Positions 1 through 12,469 of a DNA stretch of 64,000 bases are shown piece by piece. Source of the DNA: Gnetum montanum (Eukaryota; Streptophyta; Gnetopsida; Gnetales; Gnetaceae). Below the pieces are notes generated by a model, which did no database searches, was not told the origin of the DNA, and saw nothing but the letters and a program-made list of their open reading frames with translations. How positions within the stretch are numbered: the first letter of the stretch is position 1; each line of letters opens with the position of its first letter. The stretch spans positions 883,564 through 947,563 of the forward strand of contig MNCI01017909.1 in NCBI GenBank assembly GCA_015680685.1. Direction: 5' to 3'. The translations under genes and the position numbers were made by a program.

Positions 1-46
1 CAACCCAACATGTTCAAGGTGTTACTTCACAACCTGTGGTTGGGCA

Positions 47-2931
47 GTGGGTTCCACCAGTAGTCTCGGTTCTGAATACCATCCCACCACAACAAATGTT
101 AGCCCAACAACCTACCTTTCCATAAAAAATGCAACAGTTAAACCATTATCATCCATAATCCACTCAATCCACTGGATTTCCTACCGCCCAAGAATGGGCA
201 GACACACAAAAATGATGCACTCGTTGGCAGAAGAGTTGAAACGCTGTAAAACTTCCAACAATGAGGAAGTCAAGGTACTAGATTTCTATCAAGATGACCC
301 AATTGACCCCTCAGTTCCACCCTTGACCTTGCCAAAAGGAGTCTCATTACCTCAATTGACCAAGTACAATGGAGAAGGAGACCCAAATGCCCACCTAGTG
401 ACATTTAGAATTGAAAGCCTTTTACTTAAAGCATGGCCTCATGTAATTAGCAAGTGTTTGCAATGTCCTTAACCGAAAAAGCCTTAGATTGGTACCGATC
501 TTTACCTCGTAGCTCCATATCTTCTTTAGAGAGTTTGTTACATCAGTTTGTCACCCGTTTCAAGTACAATTTGAAACCTGAAGCCACGTTAGATAGCTTG
601 ATTCAAGTTAAACAAGCGTCATTAGAGACACCACAGAAATTTATCCAAAGGTGGAGTGCAGCCTTAAACGAACTTCACGAACCTATCCCTGAAACATATT
701 TACTCACTATCCTTAAGTCAGCAGTGAATGACTTTATTAAGTCAAAACATTACTACCTGAAAGCCCGCACATTGAGCCAAGCATTCGTACAAATCAAAGA
801 CATAGAAGAAGCGGCACAAATAAGTAATGACCCAGCCTACTCAGCTTTTAGGAGCCAACATATGAGGAAAGATAAATCCAAAACAACAGTAGCAGCAGTG
901 ACTAAGGGAAAACAACCTACTATCCCAAAAAACCATGAAAGAACCACACCCACTCATACACCTAAAAATTCCTCAAAAAGAAACAACAACACAGGTCATG
1001 CCCGTACCTTCGAAAGGAAAGACCCTACTCAATACACACCATTGTCCATGAAGCCTTCACAACTACTTGATCAAATTCTAAAGGCTGGGCTAATTCAACA
1101 CAAACAAATGTCTCCTGCAGCCTCGTAAAGACATGATCGCTTTTGCGAATTGGCCAAAAATCCAGCCTTCGTTACAGCCAACGAACCTCCCATTCCAAAA
1201 GGCTTTAGGTTAGATAGGTTTTGTGAATATCATCAACGGTGTGGTTATGGGACTAATTACTGCTTTACGTTGAAACAAGACATACAACGCATGATAGATG
1301 AGGGAAAAGTAGTGTTCGATAAGACAAACCTAATAAGGCCTCAAAACCAATCCATGGGGGTCTACAAGGATCCTCTCAATACCAAAACCAATGATGCCCC
1401 ATATGTGATTAATACTATCCATATGGAAAATAGACAAGATGTTCCGTGAAGACATTTTGTGATTTGGAGGTCTTTAGAAAACACACCTACCCTAACATCT
1501 CCTCAAACCCATTTTACCACATGCACATCCCCCACACCATCTAAACCATTCATCATCCACATACCTCCTTCGGTTGCCACCACAACAAAAATACCATCTG
1601 AAAACCGACTCATTCCCTTTGTGGTCCAGGTGCCAAAACACCCTAGCACACAACCCACCTCCACTTCTCGACGACCTTTGCGAGAATGTCTTGCTGATAG
1701 GCTAATAAGAGAGCGCTTGGAAAAAGAAAAGAGAGAGCGCATGGAGAGAGAAAACCATGGACACGAATTAGAACTGCCAAAGCCTACACCGCTAAGCACC
1801 GTTCCCATGATTTCGTCTGTTAATGAGCCTAGTACAAGTCACCAAAACAAAAATGAAGTCACAAGTCATATCCCAAACTCAGCATTCTCAGCTACTAACG
1901 TAAAAACCCCTCCAAGAGAAATACAAATGCTAGGTCAAATGGACCAAATCTCTATAGATAAGAATGTCCCAAATGGTAAAGACCTAGCAAATGCATTGAC
2001 CCAGGTCACACAAGCCTTAAAACAAAAGAATACTTCTTTAAGTTTGTATGACCTAGTAATGACTTCACCAGTACATCGAGAGGCTCTCGTACGGATGCTA
2101 ACTTCAATTCCTGTTAGTGAGGATCTTCCTGCAGATGAACCATCCATTTATGCAGTATTATCCCCACAACTTCAGGAATCGAAGACCACATCCTTAGAGT
2201 TCCGCGTTAAGGACATTAAGCTAGATGAGAAAATAGGGGAAATCACCACGGCCCCTATGTTCATAACAATACAGGTTGATCATTTCAAAATACGTAGGGT
2301 GCATGTCAATGATGGTGCAGCAACAAATGTAATACCTTTTTCCATCATTGAAAAATTGGGACTCACCAAATAAGTACAACCCACAACAACCTCTTTCTTG
2401 AGATCCTTCAGTGGTTCCCGTGTGGGAGTAAAAGGCATGGTTACCTTAGATTTCATAGCCGGAGACCAATTCCCTACATTAGCTAAATTCATAGTGGTTG
2501 ATGAAATGCCAGGGTTTAATATGAGCCTAGGACATCCTTGGCTAGCTCAACTTAAAGTTGTATCTTCACCAATCCATCAAGAGATACATCTACCTTACGA
2601 GGGTGGTGAGATCATCATACATGGGGATACAACACCATCGATCACTTCCTCATACCTTGAGGTAGGTCAAGGGTTAGAAATTGAGTTTGTTAAGCCTAAA
2701 CAAGAAACCATGAACATATATCAGAATGTGAACCCAACGTTGACTCACAATCCAACTAGCACTGAAGAAACACAAGAAGACATAGACATAGGAGCCATTC
2801 CTGCTGATGTTTCTTGGTCAGAACTACCCTTTGACATTACCAATGAAGGGGAAGGTGAATATAAGATCATACCTATACACCCAGCACCACACGTTAAGTT
2901 ACAAAAGATCAAGAGGCAACTCAACAACTAG
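47..2931 (+). pseudogene. Ty3/gypsy gag-protease ORF, broken
   Basis: The N-terminal part (47-472) joins the next frame near 454 through one frameshift. From 454 to 2931 everything is in one frame, interrupted only by stops at about 1126, 1447 and 2371. The Retrotrans_gag core is around 340-820 (KALDWYRSLP, then the LLHQFVTRFKYN helix region). A Cys/His segment with FCEYHQRCGYGTNYC is at 1215-1265. A proline/serine-rich linker follows, then the protease region at about 2200-2620 with VNDGAATNVIP and MSLGHPWLAQLKVVSSPIHQ. The residue aligning to the catalytic Asp seems to be Asn, which would inactivate it; that alignment is from memory of the family. The ORF ends without RT. Confidence 0.75.
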
Positions 2932-2955
2932 AACGAATGATACAAACTATCCGAA

Positions 2956-3080
2956 ATGACGTTAAACTACGAACTGTTCGAAATGATGTTAAACTATGAA
3001 CTGTCTGAAATGAAGTTAAACTACGAACTGTCCGACATGACGTTAAACTACAACATGTCTGCAATGACATTAAACTAGCC
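2956..3080 (+). repeat. 27-bp tandem array with TAAACT
   Basis: TAAACT starts at 2963, 2990, 3017, 3044 and 3071, an exact 27-bp period over five units. Units share a GAAATGAC-like lead, two variable bases, then TAAACT. The array starts about 25 bp after the gag-PR stop codon. Confidence 0.9.
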
Positions 3081-3660
3081 ACGGTCAGAAATGGCCGGTT
3101 CCATTTAAAAATTCTTGAAAGAATTACTATCTTTGGCCCACTATGGTATAAAACTGATAATCCTTTCTTTAACAACAGATGCAACAGTCCATCAAGACTC
3201 TAAACTAATGTACCAAGCCCAAAACAGCTTTAAACTAGAGCCAACAAATTACATATTTACAAACTCTCGTCATCTTACATTGAATCTTCACTTACAAGTT
3301 ACAAGTTACGATTCTTGCATGGTCGTTGCTTTCTTTTCCAAGTATTTACCTTACATCTTACTTTACACTTTAGAAATTTATGTTACATTTAGTTACACAC
3401 ATATACTCTAGAAAACAAAGAAAAACAATAAAAAAAATATAAAAATACAAAAATACATGGCCCGAAAAGGCCTTAAACTAGCTTACGGCCCGAAATGGCC
3501 TAAAATTATCATTTTTTGCATTGCTTTTCTTTCATTCATACATTCTAACTCTATGTATGGCAGGTGTCGCTTGATGTTGTTTTCTTCTTAGTTGATTTTT
3601 TGCAGGATCTTGCAGGCACGTAGCATGACCATGCATGCAGCATCACACTTTACACAAGCA
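3081..3660 (+). other. 3' region of the Tat-like element between two arrays
   Basis: No coding similarity is recognised. Scattered copies of the TAAACT core (for example 3201 and about 3229) and two copies of a GGCCCGAAA..GGCC segment near 3460-3505 suggest decayed array units. The 98-codon ORF at 3115-3411 has no recognisable domain. Confidence 0.5.
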
Positions 3661-4075
3661 AGGTAAGCATTAGTCCGCTATGACTATAAACTGGCACAGA
3701 CAGTCCTGGATCATGACTTAAAACTGATACCATGAAACAGTCCTGGATCATGACTTAAAACTGATACCATGGAACAGTCCTGGATCATGACTTAAAACTG
3801 ATACCACAGAACAGTCCTGGAGCATGACCTAAAACTGATACCACAGAGACATGTCCGGTATGACACTAAACTGCTACGTCCATTCGCCATGACATGAAAC
3901 TAGCATCCAGAGTCCACTAAGACTATAAACTAGTTTGCCTCTTTACAGTCTGCTATGACTATAAACTAGCAATGCACCATCTGCCACGATGCTAAACTGA
4001 CGCCGTCCAAGGGGTTATGACGTGAAACTAATCCACAAAAGTCCACTAAGACTATAAACTGGTGACATCATCAAC
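3661..4075 (+). repeat. Degenerate 28-37 bp tandem array with TAAACT core
   Basis: Twelve cores (TAAACT, TAAAACT or TGAAACT) start at 3687, 3719, 3756, 3793, 3830, 3867, 3895, 3926, 3962, 3993, 4023 and 4055. The middle four intervals are exactly 37 bp; the rest are 28 to 36. Most cores are preceded by ATGAC or AAGAC. The block is related to, but not in register with, the 27-bp array at 2956. Confidence 0.85.
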
Positions 4076-4079
4076 GACC

Positions 4080-5560
4080 AAGAAAAATTTGAAAAGATCT
4101 GTTGTTGCAGTTGGCTGTGCCTATTCCACAAAGACTTGTTGCATGATTCATCTCATGGGGCCTAATAAAACTAATGTTGTTCATGATTCTGTCTGCTTTG
4201 AAATTTGCACATGGTAACTCCATCTCCTTGTTTAAAGTGTTTAGCTAACTATTTCATCTGTGGTTTTCTTGTCTTCTTGGAGTTGTGTTTGCAGGATGAC
4301 ACTTCTGAGGCGTTCGTGCATAGATGCACTTTGTCATGACGATAAGGTATCACATTTTTCCCGACGCATGAGATTGGGTTAATCAATCCATTCATAAGTA
4401 CATTCCCAACTCTCAATGCATCCCCTATTTCCCCATCATACTCCCCTTAGCCTATTCAATTACACCCCCCTGATACATTCTGCTCACCTCAAAACTCTTG
4501 ATACACTATTGCACACTATAACTCTCTAAGCAATTGTGACGCAAAACGTGATACATAGTACATGATGCAAAATGCAAGTGCTCAAACACGAGCACGGCAC
4601 AAAAAGAAAGCTCTTTCAAAAAGACCATGAAAAAATAAAACAAAAAAAATGAAAAAAAGGTCAAAGAGCAAAATGCACAAAAATGGTCTTCATGAACCTA
4701 TTAACATCATAAACAAACGACTATTGGCCATTCTCATACAAGCCCCAGGCGAGAAGGCAGTTGTCTCGAAAAAATAGTTACACTCATGTCTCAAAGAGAC
4801 CATGTTGCACATCATTGCGTGGCTTTGGCTGTTTACAACGGGCCCCGCAAATTCTCTATAAGAGTCCCGTTTCTCCAAAGAACGCACCTCCTATGTCTTG
4901 GTTTTGAGTCTGCTAAAAACCTAGCTATTGACAAGGACCAATGACATAACTTGTGCACAAGAGAGCATTCCTCTCCCACAAATCCCAGCAGCAATCATTG
5001 CCCTTAACCTCCTAGCTTCCCTGGTTACAACCGATTCCCTTGCATCTTGAACCACATTCCCTCAATCCCATGTACTTTTGAAAATGGTGGAATGACACCC
5101 AGCCAAGGGCCGACGGTTAATGTTTGATGCTTTATTGCTCATGGTGTTTTGCACTTCTTTGTCAATGCCTCTCGGGTGGATTCCTCCAGACGTCAACCAA
5201 GAGGGGCCAATGAAACACCACTAATTTTGGCCTAGCACTTTTAGACAAGAATCAAGCTAAGTCATGTTGCTGCCCAACATGAGTACAACATGACCAAACT
5301 TGGAGGCCTCCGAAACAGCCCCTGATGGTCCATGATTCAATAAGCAAGGTCCCCTCGGGGCCCACAAGCGACTGCACCAACTTCCAGCATCCAGAATCAA
5401 AAGTTTCAAGTTCAAAATGTTTGGTTTTGACTAAGTACACTTTGGTTACTTTTTCAGACGTTGCACAGCGTAAGGATCAGCGCCACCAACTTTTAGAGCC
5501 CCAAAATTGAGTGAAAATGACTTGATTTCAAGGGTGCAAGTCATCCTCAGGGTCCACTAT
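4080..5560 (+). other. Non-coding 3' region of the Tat-like element
   Basis: No conserved protein is seen in six frames. There is an A-rich stretch at 4600-4670. The text is continuous with the array region on the left and the LTR-like segment on the right, so I treat it as untranslated retroelement sequence. Confidence 0.4.
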
Positions 5561-6630
5561 TGATAACTATGGGTCCCAGCCTTTAAAAATTCTAGATTTC
5601 TACTCAAAATTGCAAGTTTTGGAGGTCACACTATAGGTCACACTGTAGGTCACGCTAGGCAGTCAAATTTCTCTTGTTGTACATTTTATTATAAATCCCC
5701 ATTTGTGGGCATGTTAAGCTCTCATGGTCTAAAACACAACAAAAAATATATATATAAGTTTTCAAGTGGGCCAGAGCCGGAGCTAATCCTCCTAAATTTT
5801 CTTTAAATTTTTATCGCTTGAGGGCTTGTTTTTCTAATTTGTTTGTATTTTCATGGGCTTGAATGACCCACAAATTGTAAAATACATTGAACCTGGTCAA
5901 AGAATGCAATTGCCAACACACATCCAACTCATGCACAACTATCCAACACAGATACATTGAACTTGGTCAAAGAATGCAACTACCCAAGCCTAGCCCAACC
6001 CTATAAATACCCTATCAATTCACACAAATGAGAGGAGGCAAAAAGAAGAAGATGGAGGGAGGCAAAAATTAGAGAGATTGGCAATTCTGAAAAATTGGAG
6101 AGATTGGCAATTCTAAAAAATAAATGAACTTGCAATCCTTGGGCGCTCGGCACATCTGATTGTTGGCTTCCAAGTTTTTCTCACGTTCATCCCATTTCAT
6201 CGTCGCATCATCATGTCATATCATTCGGAGGCTAGGCGTTTGACTTGCCATCCACACATGTGCAACTACGCTTTGACCAGTGCATATTCCTATTTGAACA
6301 ATACAATACAGTTTCATCATTGCCTCTTATTTATATTATTTACTTTGGTTTATGATTTGTTTACAATATAACTCTATTTATGCTTTATTTATAATTCAGT
6401 ACACTCTGTTTACATTTCGTATCACCGTTTGCATTCCGTTTAAATCCCGTTTACAATAACCCCAGCGCTAGCCGTAGCTTACGCTCAGGGAAGTCCTTGG
6501 TTGATTTGCGTTTGTTTATTTTTCTAGCTTACCCTCGGGCGAAGGTAGGGTTAGCTATGGCTGCCTGACAATCTCTCGGTGTCTATTTCCCTTCCAGCCT
6601 TACACCGACGATTTAGGACAGTACAACTAA
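5560..6630 (+). promoter_or_regulatory. LTR-like segment with TATA box and U3 direct repeat
   Basis: A direct repeat of about 30 bp occurs at 5882-5911 and 5952-5981 (70 bp offset). TATAAATA follows at 6002-6009, then a repeated GAGAGATTGGCAATTCT at 6071-6115. This resembles U3, promoter and start of R in an LTR. I find no partner LTR in the window, so the boundaries are guesses. Confidence 0.4.
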
Positions 6631-6661
6631 GAAACTTATTCATTTCTTCTCTGCTCATACT

Positions 6662-7230
6662 TTGAGTCATATTCTTTGTTCTAAGGACATGTTAGCTAAT
6701 GAATTAGTAACTTTAGCTATTCATGGTGATATTGCCACTATGCAAGATCATCTTGTTAAATCTATTTTCTTGATACCTATCATGAAATCTCCCAACATAT
6801 TGCTAAGCACTATCAATACAGAAGAGGATAATCAACGATATGTTGATATTCTCCACTACCTTACAACCAGGGAAACTTTTGGCCATCTTACATCTACTTA
6901 AAAGGATGTTTTACATAAACATAGTTAACACTTCCAATTAGTAAATTCTGATATTCTTTGTTGAGTTTCTTAAACATGTTGTTCTTCTACATTATCTTAG
7001 TCCTATAGAGTCTAAGATAGTCCTTAATCAAATCCACTTAGGAGTTTGTGGTGGATACTTATGTTCATGCTTCCTAGTTGCTCACATCATTTCTTTGGGC
7101 TATTAGTTGTCAACATTAGCCAAAGATGCTTATCATCTAATTAAAACATGTGATACTTGCCAATGACATAGTTCTCTAATTCTTGTTCCTTCACAAGAGC
7201 TTAATATTTCTTAGAGAAAATGGTCCTTAA
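6662..7230 (+). pseudogene. Ty3/gypsy RNase H end and integrase zinc-domain relic
   Basis: Across several frames the text reads like the RNase H-integrase junction of plant gypsy elements. RYVDILHYLTT lies at about 6838-6870. After frameshifts comes an integrase-type H-H-C-C block at about 6985-7175, with KIVLNQIHLGVCGG and CDTCQ recognisable. The relic stops exactly where the Athila-like LTR starts (7231), so it was probably the target of that insertion. Multiple stops and frameshifts show it is dead. Confidence 0.6.
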
Positions 7231-7985
7231 TGATTCACAAATTGGACTCATCAACGCAAGATCTATTCTTACCTATAAGTATGTTCCAACTTGCTATGTT
7301 TAAGGAATTAGTTTGTTATAATATAGCAAAGCTCTTGTAGTTTTTACATTTGAATGTACGAATCTTTATTTCAGGACTATTGTACCTAAGCACGATAGTG
7401 TGTGTGGTAATAAAGAAAAACTTCTTGATAAACCTTACAGCATTCTAGACAGTTTAAATGTTTCATTCATGAATTTAATGTTTTCAACTATTTATTTAAT
7501 GTTTTCTAGTAATTAAGCTAATTAAGTATATAATGATTAAGTAACACATAAGTACGATCACTTTGAGCATGCATATGATGTTTGGTAATCCCGGTAGCGC
7601 TTAACACTTGGTAACCCAGCAATGTTATATGTGTTTAGGATGTGTATGGTAAGTGGGATTAGATACTTATGTTAGGACTAGTTGAATAGTAGTTAGCCCA
7701 TTAGATTAAAGTAGGTATTAAATTACCATATTCTCTATCTTTTTTATTTCAAGTACCAAAATAATAAATATAAAAAGACAAAAATCATGTGGCTCAATTA
7801 CACTTAAATCATATCCTTAAGCTTCACAAGTGTAGTTAGGAAGACAACAAACATCTTCAATGCAAAGTTTACTTCCTAGAGAACTAGTGCATTAGAAACT
7901 ATAGAGTCCATGGAATTCGATTGGATCGTGCATGAACACTTTGTGATTCATATAGTCGGCCATAGGGATACCTCACTACTCATCA
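7231..7985 (+). repeat. Athila-like 5' LTR, U3 array mostly deleted
   Basis: It starts TGATTCACAAATTGG and ends ACTCATCA, matching the second LTR (19233-20092), but it is 105 bp shorter. The missing part is the U3 array. One core unit (ATCAAC at 7250) remains, exactly 24 bp upstream of TATAAG at 7274. AATAAA follows about 140 bp later. Confidence 0.85.
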
Positions 7986-7986
7986 T

Positions 7987-8004
7987 TGGTGTCATTGCCA
8001 AGGA
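7987..8004 (+). other. Primer-binding site, tRNA-Asp type, decayed
   Basis: TGGTGTCATTGCCAAGGA starts two bases after the LTR end. It is a decayed form of TGGCGCCATTGCCGGGGA, seen in the younger element at 56005, which complements the 3' end of plant tRNA-Asp. Confidence 0.75.
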
Positions 8005-8149
8005 CTTCTTCTTGTTGAAACATGCACTATCTAGGATTAGTAAACATTATTAATATTGTTGAATGAACCCCAAGGTCGACACCATTCTCAAATTATATAA
8101 TTATAAAAGCACACTAATATTTTATTTGTTTACAAAATGTCTTTTTCTC

Positions 8150-9906
8150 ACAGGCATGAAGATATTAAATCACTAGTCCCACATGAGTGCAAAGTGGCAT
8201 ATACTCATCCAGATGAGTATGTACCTAACTTCACCTTCATCTTGCATCAAGATGAACAACTACAATGATGAGACATAGAGGGTAACATTGTAATGCCCCT
8301 TAATCGATTTGTGCCCAAGATGCTACTTCAAACTCTTAAGAGGTTGGGCATTTCAGATCTTCGGGAGTAATATGTTGTGCATGGTTATGACACTTGGGAC
8401 TACTATCCCACTGAAACACAACACAGGAGAGATCAACATTAGGAAAAGCACCATGAGTTTGTGAAGGGAAAACACTTTACCAATCCCTTATTCTTGCTAA
8501 ACCAAATCAACAATGAGAATTTCCTCTCTAGGGATTCTTAACATGGAGATTCTTCACCCCCTATTATTGGTGATGAGGGTGTGGCCTTGAACCTACAGTC
8601 CACTATTAATAAACTAGGTTCAAAAAAAAGTGGCAGTCAAGGAAAGGACTCAAGTAAGCATCACGCCAACAAGGAATCTAAGGATAATGGTCATGACAAG
8701 CAAAGAGGTGGTGGTGGTGGTCCACCATCCTCTTCATCTTCTTCATCTAATTCCAACATTCATTTTCATCTTTTGGTTTTCATAGAAGTTGCTAGAGAAA
8801 TAATCATGATGAAGGTGATTAGTGAGACAACAATGATCATATACCTTGCTAATCATGAAGGGGTGGCAAAAAACATCATTGGAATCATTGACACAATGAT
8901 GATGATGAACCTTCATTGACAACTTGAAGCCTACTTAACATTATAGAGGTAATGAAGATCCCAACTAGGCATGTGAAAGATAGTCAGATCAAGTGCTTAA
9001 ACATGAACAATATTCCAAGATTTGAGGGGGGATATAACTTTGATCCAAAAAACTATCTACAAGCCTTTCACAATGCTTGTGCCTTAAAAAATATCAAAAA
9101 TGACTTGCAGAAATTGAAGCTATTTTCTAGGATACTCATCAAGGAGGCAGAGAGCTGGTATTGGTCCTTGACACCAAAATCTATCCATAGGTGGAGTACC
9201 ATGTTGGAACTATTTACTGACAAATACCAGACATACTTTAGAGTGTTTAATTTGAGAAGGCAAATACAAGGCTGGAAACAAGGAATACATAAAGCTTTGG
9301 ATGTGGCTATGGGCAAATATTAGTCTCTCTTGCATTAATGTTGTGGCCATGGTTATTCTTAGAGAAAACAACTCTACCACATCATAGATGAACTCAAAGT
9401 AGAAACTAGAAGAACTCTTAGGGTTTATGCCCAACGGAGACTATCTAAACTGAGAGCTTATCAAATACAAAGGTTGATAGAGCAAGTAGCAAAAGAAGAA
9501 GGTGAGTTGTGAAAAAGGAAAAGTGTAAAATAATATAATAGGAATCCTTTTATCAGAAAAAGGGAGGTCCAATTTTGTGATGAGGAGTTACCACTTGATG
9601 AAGTGGTGAACAGGAAAACCTTGCCCATCCAAAAATCTATTTCTGATATTTCAGCAAAGGTTGATAAATTATGGGACTCTTTGGATGAAAATTTCCAAAT
9701 TGCTATGAAGATTACTAAAGAATCCAAAGAGCAGAATAGTGATTGTGACCATAGAAAATAAAAAGAAGCTAAATATGCCTACCAAAGAGGTAAGGACAAA
9801 GTTGCTGCAGTAAAAGAAGTTGTGGAGATAGACTTTGATGATGATGTTGGGTGTGATATTCGTCAATATGAACATCCTAATGGATGTTACCCTTTGGTGT
9901 CACACT
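8150..9906 (+). pseudogene. Athila-like gag relic
   Basis: The leader part (8150-8900) is fragmentary, with a Ser-rich stretch after GGGGGPP near 8710. The Retrotrans_gag core is at about 8952-9440 (FEGGYNFDPKNYLQAFHNAC, AESWYWSLTPKSIHRWSTM, FNLRRQIQGWKQ). A coiled segment EQVAKEEGEL at about 9480 and a degraded Cys/His knuckle at 9850-9890 (CDIRQYEHPNG) follow. The same order occurs in the gag regions at 56145 and 62971. At least five in-frame stops are present. Confidence 0.8.
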
Positions 9907-10680
9907 TATAAGACTCTGGGGTGTACACACTAAATCCTTGACTAGAAAGAAGGCAAGCACCTTGATGATTGCTTTATCCTCAAGGTAATTTAAGGTAATT
10001 CCACCAACAACATCAAGCTTATTATCCAAGTGAAGCTCTACCATAACCGTATGAGCAATACCAGAAATGGAACCAACCACAATCATGGAGAATGCCACCA
10101 TCAAGACAGAAATACCCTTACAAGCAACTAGATCCATACAGGTACTATGTTCAACAGCCCATTTCTCCATCTAGTTCTACTAACCATGCCTCATTCTAGA
10201 ATCATTATTATCCTGCAAAGTACCATCGAACTCATTCACCATCTACTTTGAGGGAAACACCCATATCCATATCACCCTCTACATCTATTTGTACATATCC
10301 CTCTGGCCTCAACCGAGCTACCTCTTGCTCTGTCCATGCTGGGCAAAATTCCACCATAGCTACAATAACAAAATGCTACGAGGGTTGTAAATTTACAACT
10401 AGCTTTCTAGAAAAATGGTTTAGACAATCAATCTAAGAAACAACTACTTTTTTGACCTAATAGTCCTCCCAAAGCCTCACAACCTAATGCGACTAGTCAC
10501 CCTGTATCTCCAACACCCTTATCCTCTACATCAAACACATTCAAGAGCCTTTCAAATGAAATGCTACCTCATATTTGCACTGGGATGCTAACTCATGTTG
10601 TTTCCAATTAGATCAAGGCTAGCAACCTTTCCATGAAACAATCTAACCTAGAAACTCCTCTTATTTACTTGTAGATCATG
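9907..10680 (+). other. Pro/Ser/Thr-rich linker between gag and protease, decayed
   Basis: Short ORFs rich in Ser, Thr and Pro (for example SISPSTSICTYPSG at about 10270), with no conserved domain. Position and composition match the gag-PR linker of Athila-type elements. Confidence 0.45.
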
Positions 10681-10900
10681 AACATGAGTCATGCAAGGCT
10701 CTTCTTAATTCTAGTTCCAATGTCAGTCTCAACTCCTACGACATGTACAAGGCTTGAAACCTACCACCTCTCAAGAAGAGTAATATTTGTCTAGAATTGG
10801 TAGACCAATCAATCACTATCTCTTTGGCATTAATAGAGGACATTGTGACTATAGTTTGTGGGTGGTCCTATGTTATTGATCTTCTACTGATCAAGGTACA
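10681..10900 (+). pseudogene. Athila-like aspartic protease relic
   Basis: Translation gives KALLNSSSNVSLNSYDMYKA, then after a frame break LELVDQSITISLALIEDIV and WSYVIDLLLIK. This follows the Athila protease pattern of a DxGSSVNL-type active site, an ISLQLADRS-type strand and a VEDV segment. The active-site Asp is lost (Asn-Ser instead). It lies immediately upstream of RT, as expected. Confidence 0.55.
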
Positions 10901-11369
10901 AAAATTGCAAATGTGACTTTTGCATCATTATGGAACATGCATGGTTGAGCACTATTGATGCACGAATGGGCATCAAGGACCTCTCCTTGGAAATCTCCAA
11001 GGAAAATGAATTTGAACACATCAAGAAGAAGCATGTTCCATGCATCACATATAGCGATAATGGGTGCAATTTCATGCAAAAATCTGGTCCATTAAAAGTA
11101 CATTTCTTAAAGCATGCAATCAGTGTGCACATGAAATTGATTTTTAAAGGTGCTTGTATGCAGCATCCACAAAATAAAAGGGCACCCAATGGCTAAAAGC
11201 TAACTTTGATGGTAGCACATTATGCATGGAACCCTTTAAGAGCCTAACATGTGCCTATATCGAAGGCATGGATGAACTTGAGCAAGTTCATCATTAACTC
11301 TCTGATGATGAAGATGATAATACTTGTTGGGGAGAGTTGGAAATCCATAATAATTTCAAGCAAGCACCC

Positions 11370-12430
11370 TTAAGTTTAAAACTATACTAGCTGACAAGAA
11401 GTATGCATTTTTCAACAATGGAAAGTTGGTTATCATCGATGCAAATCTTGCTCCTAAACATAAAGACAAGTTGTTGAAGGTAATCACTAAATGGCCAATA
11501 ACCTTGGCTTGGTCATATCCCAAGGTAACTGGAATCAATCCAAGGATATGCCAGCAATGCATTTACATTGACCCGGCCATGAAGCCAAGAAGGTAGCCAC
11601 AAAGGCAGTTGCACCCCAAGTTAAAGCAAATCATCAAAGTGGAAATAAAATAACTCCTCAAGGCAAGGTTCATTTATTCCATAGCCAATAGTAAGTGGAT
11701 TAGCCCACTTGTAATTGTACCAAAGAAAGGTGGTAAGTGGCAGGTCTGCATCGATTTTAGACTATTCAATATGGAAACATTTAAAGATCATTTCCCATTG
11801 CCATTTGTAGACCAAGTGTTGGATACTATATTTGAGCATTGTTATTATAGCTTCTTGGATGCTTATAATGGCTATAACCAAATCCAAATTGTGCTAGAAG
11901 ATCAAGCCAAAATCACATTCATGAGTCCCTAGGGGACTTTTGCATATTTTAAGATGTCATTTAGTTTATGCAATGCTCCTATAATATTTCAATGTCTGGT
12001 CCTTAGTATTTTTCAATAGTAAATTGGTAGTGGGGTAGAAGTCTTTATGGATGACTTCTCTACCTATGGAGCTACATTTGAGCAAGCTTTGGATCACCTT
12101 GAGCAAGTACTGAAAAGATGTGTTGAAACAAACCGTAGGCTTAATTGGCAGAAAAGCCATTTAATGGTCTAGGAGGACATAGTATTAGGGTACGTAATTT
12201 CATAAAAATGGATTGAGGTAGACCTGGAAAAGATAAGGGTCATCCAAGCAATCACACACCAACCAGAGATATTCAAAATGTCTTATCATTCCTTGGACAC
12301 ACTAGCTACTACCGATAGTTCATAGATAATTTCTCTAGGATCACAAAGCCATTGGTTGAGCTTACAAAGAAAGATGCTCCATTTATTTGGACTAAGGAGT
12401 GCGAACATGCATTCCAATAGCTAAAGCAGA
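11370..12430 (+). pseudogene. Athila-like reverse transcriptase relic
   Basis: A long frame carries the pre-RT segment (KYAFFNNGKLVIIDANLAP, then WSYPKVTGINPRIC, at 11400-11560). RT follows: VIVPKKGGKWQVCIDFR (11710-11760), FKDHFPLPFVDQVLD (11780-11825), SFLDAYNGYNQIQI (11850-11890), FAYFKMSFSLCNAPIIFQ (11940-11995) and the catalytic block VFMDDFSTYG at 12041-12070. FMDD in place of YVDD and the DHFPLPFVDQ wording fit the Athila lineage. Several TAG/TAA stops and frame changes inactivate it. Confidence 0.85.
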
Positions 12431-12469
12431 AACTCATAGAAACTTGAATTCTAAGGGCACCAGACTAGT

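Larger units (their letters stand above)
1..6630 (+). mobile_element. Tat-like Ty3/gypsy retrotransposon relic without polymerase, 5' end outside window
   Basis: Order read from the sequence: gag core, Cys/His segment, proline-rich linker, aspartic-protease segment, stop near 2931, then a long 3' region with TAAACT-bearing tandem arrays and an LTR-like segment with TATAAATA at 6002. No RT, RNase H or integrase motif lies between the protease and the arrays, so the copy is gag-PR only. Hypervariable 3' regions rich in tandem repeats are known for the plant Tat lineage, and the protease context fits that group. I could not fix the LTR boundaries; the right edge is set where an unrelated integrase relic begins. 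Confidence 0.6.

Noticed and set aside
2956-4075. CRISPR array
   Set aside because: Units are contiguous diverged tandem repeats without unique spacers, in plant nuclear DNA with no cas genes.
8581-8919. 112-codon ORF as a separate gene
   Set aside because: It is the Ser-rich leader of the Athila-like gag relic.
10930-11196. 88-codon plus-strand ORF as a gene
   Set aside because: It lies inside the protease-RT interval of the Athila-like relic and has no separate identity.
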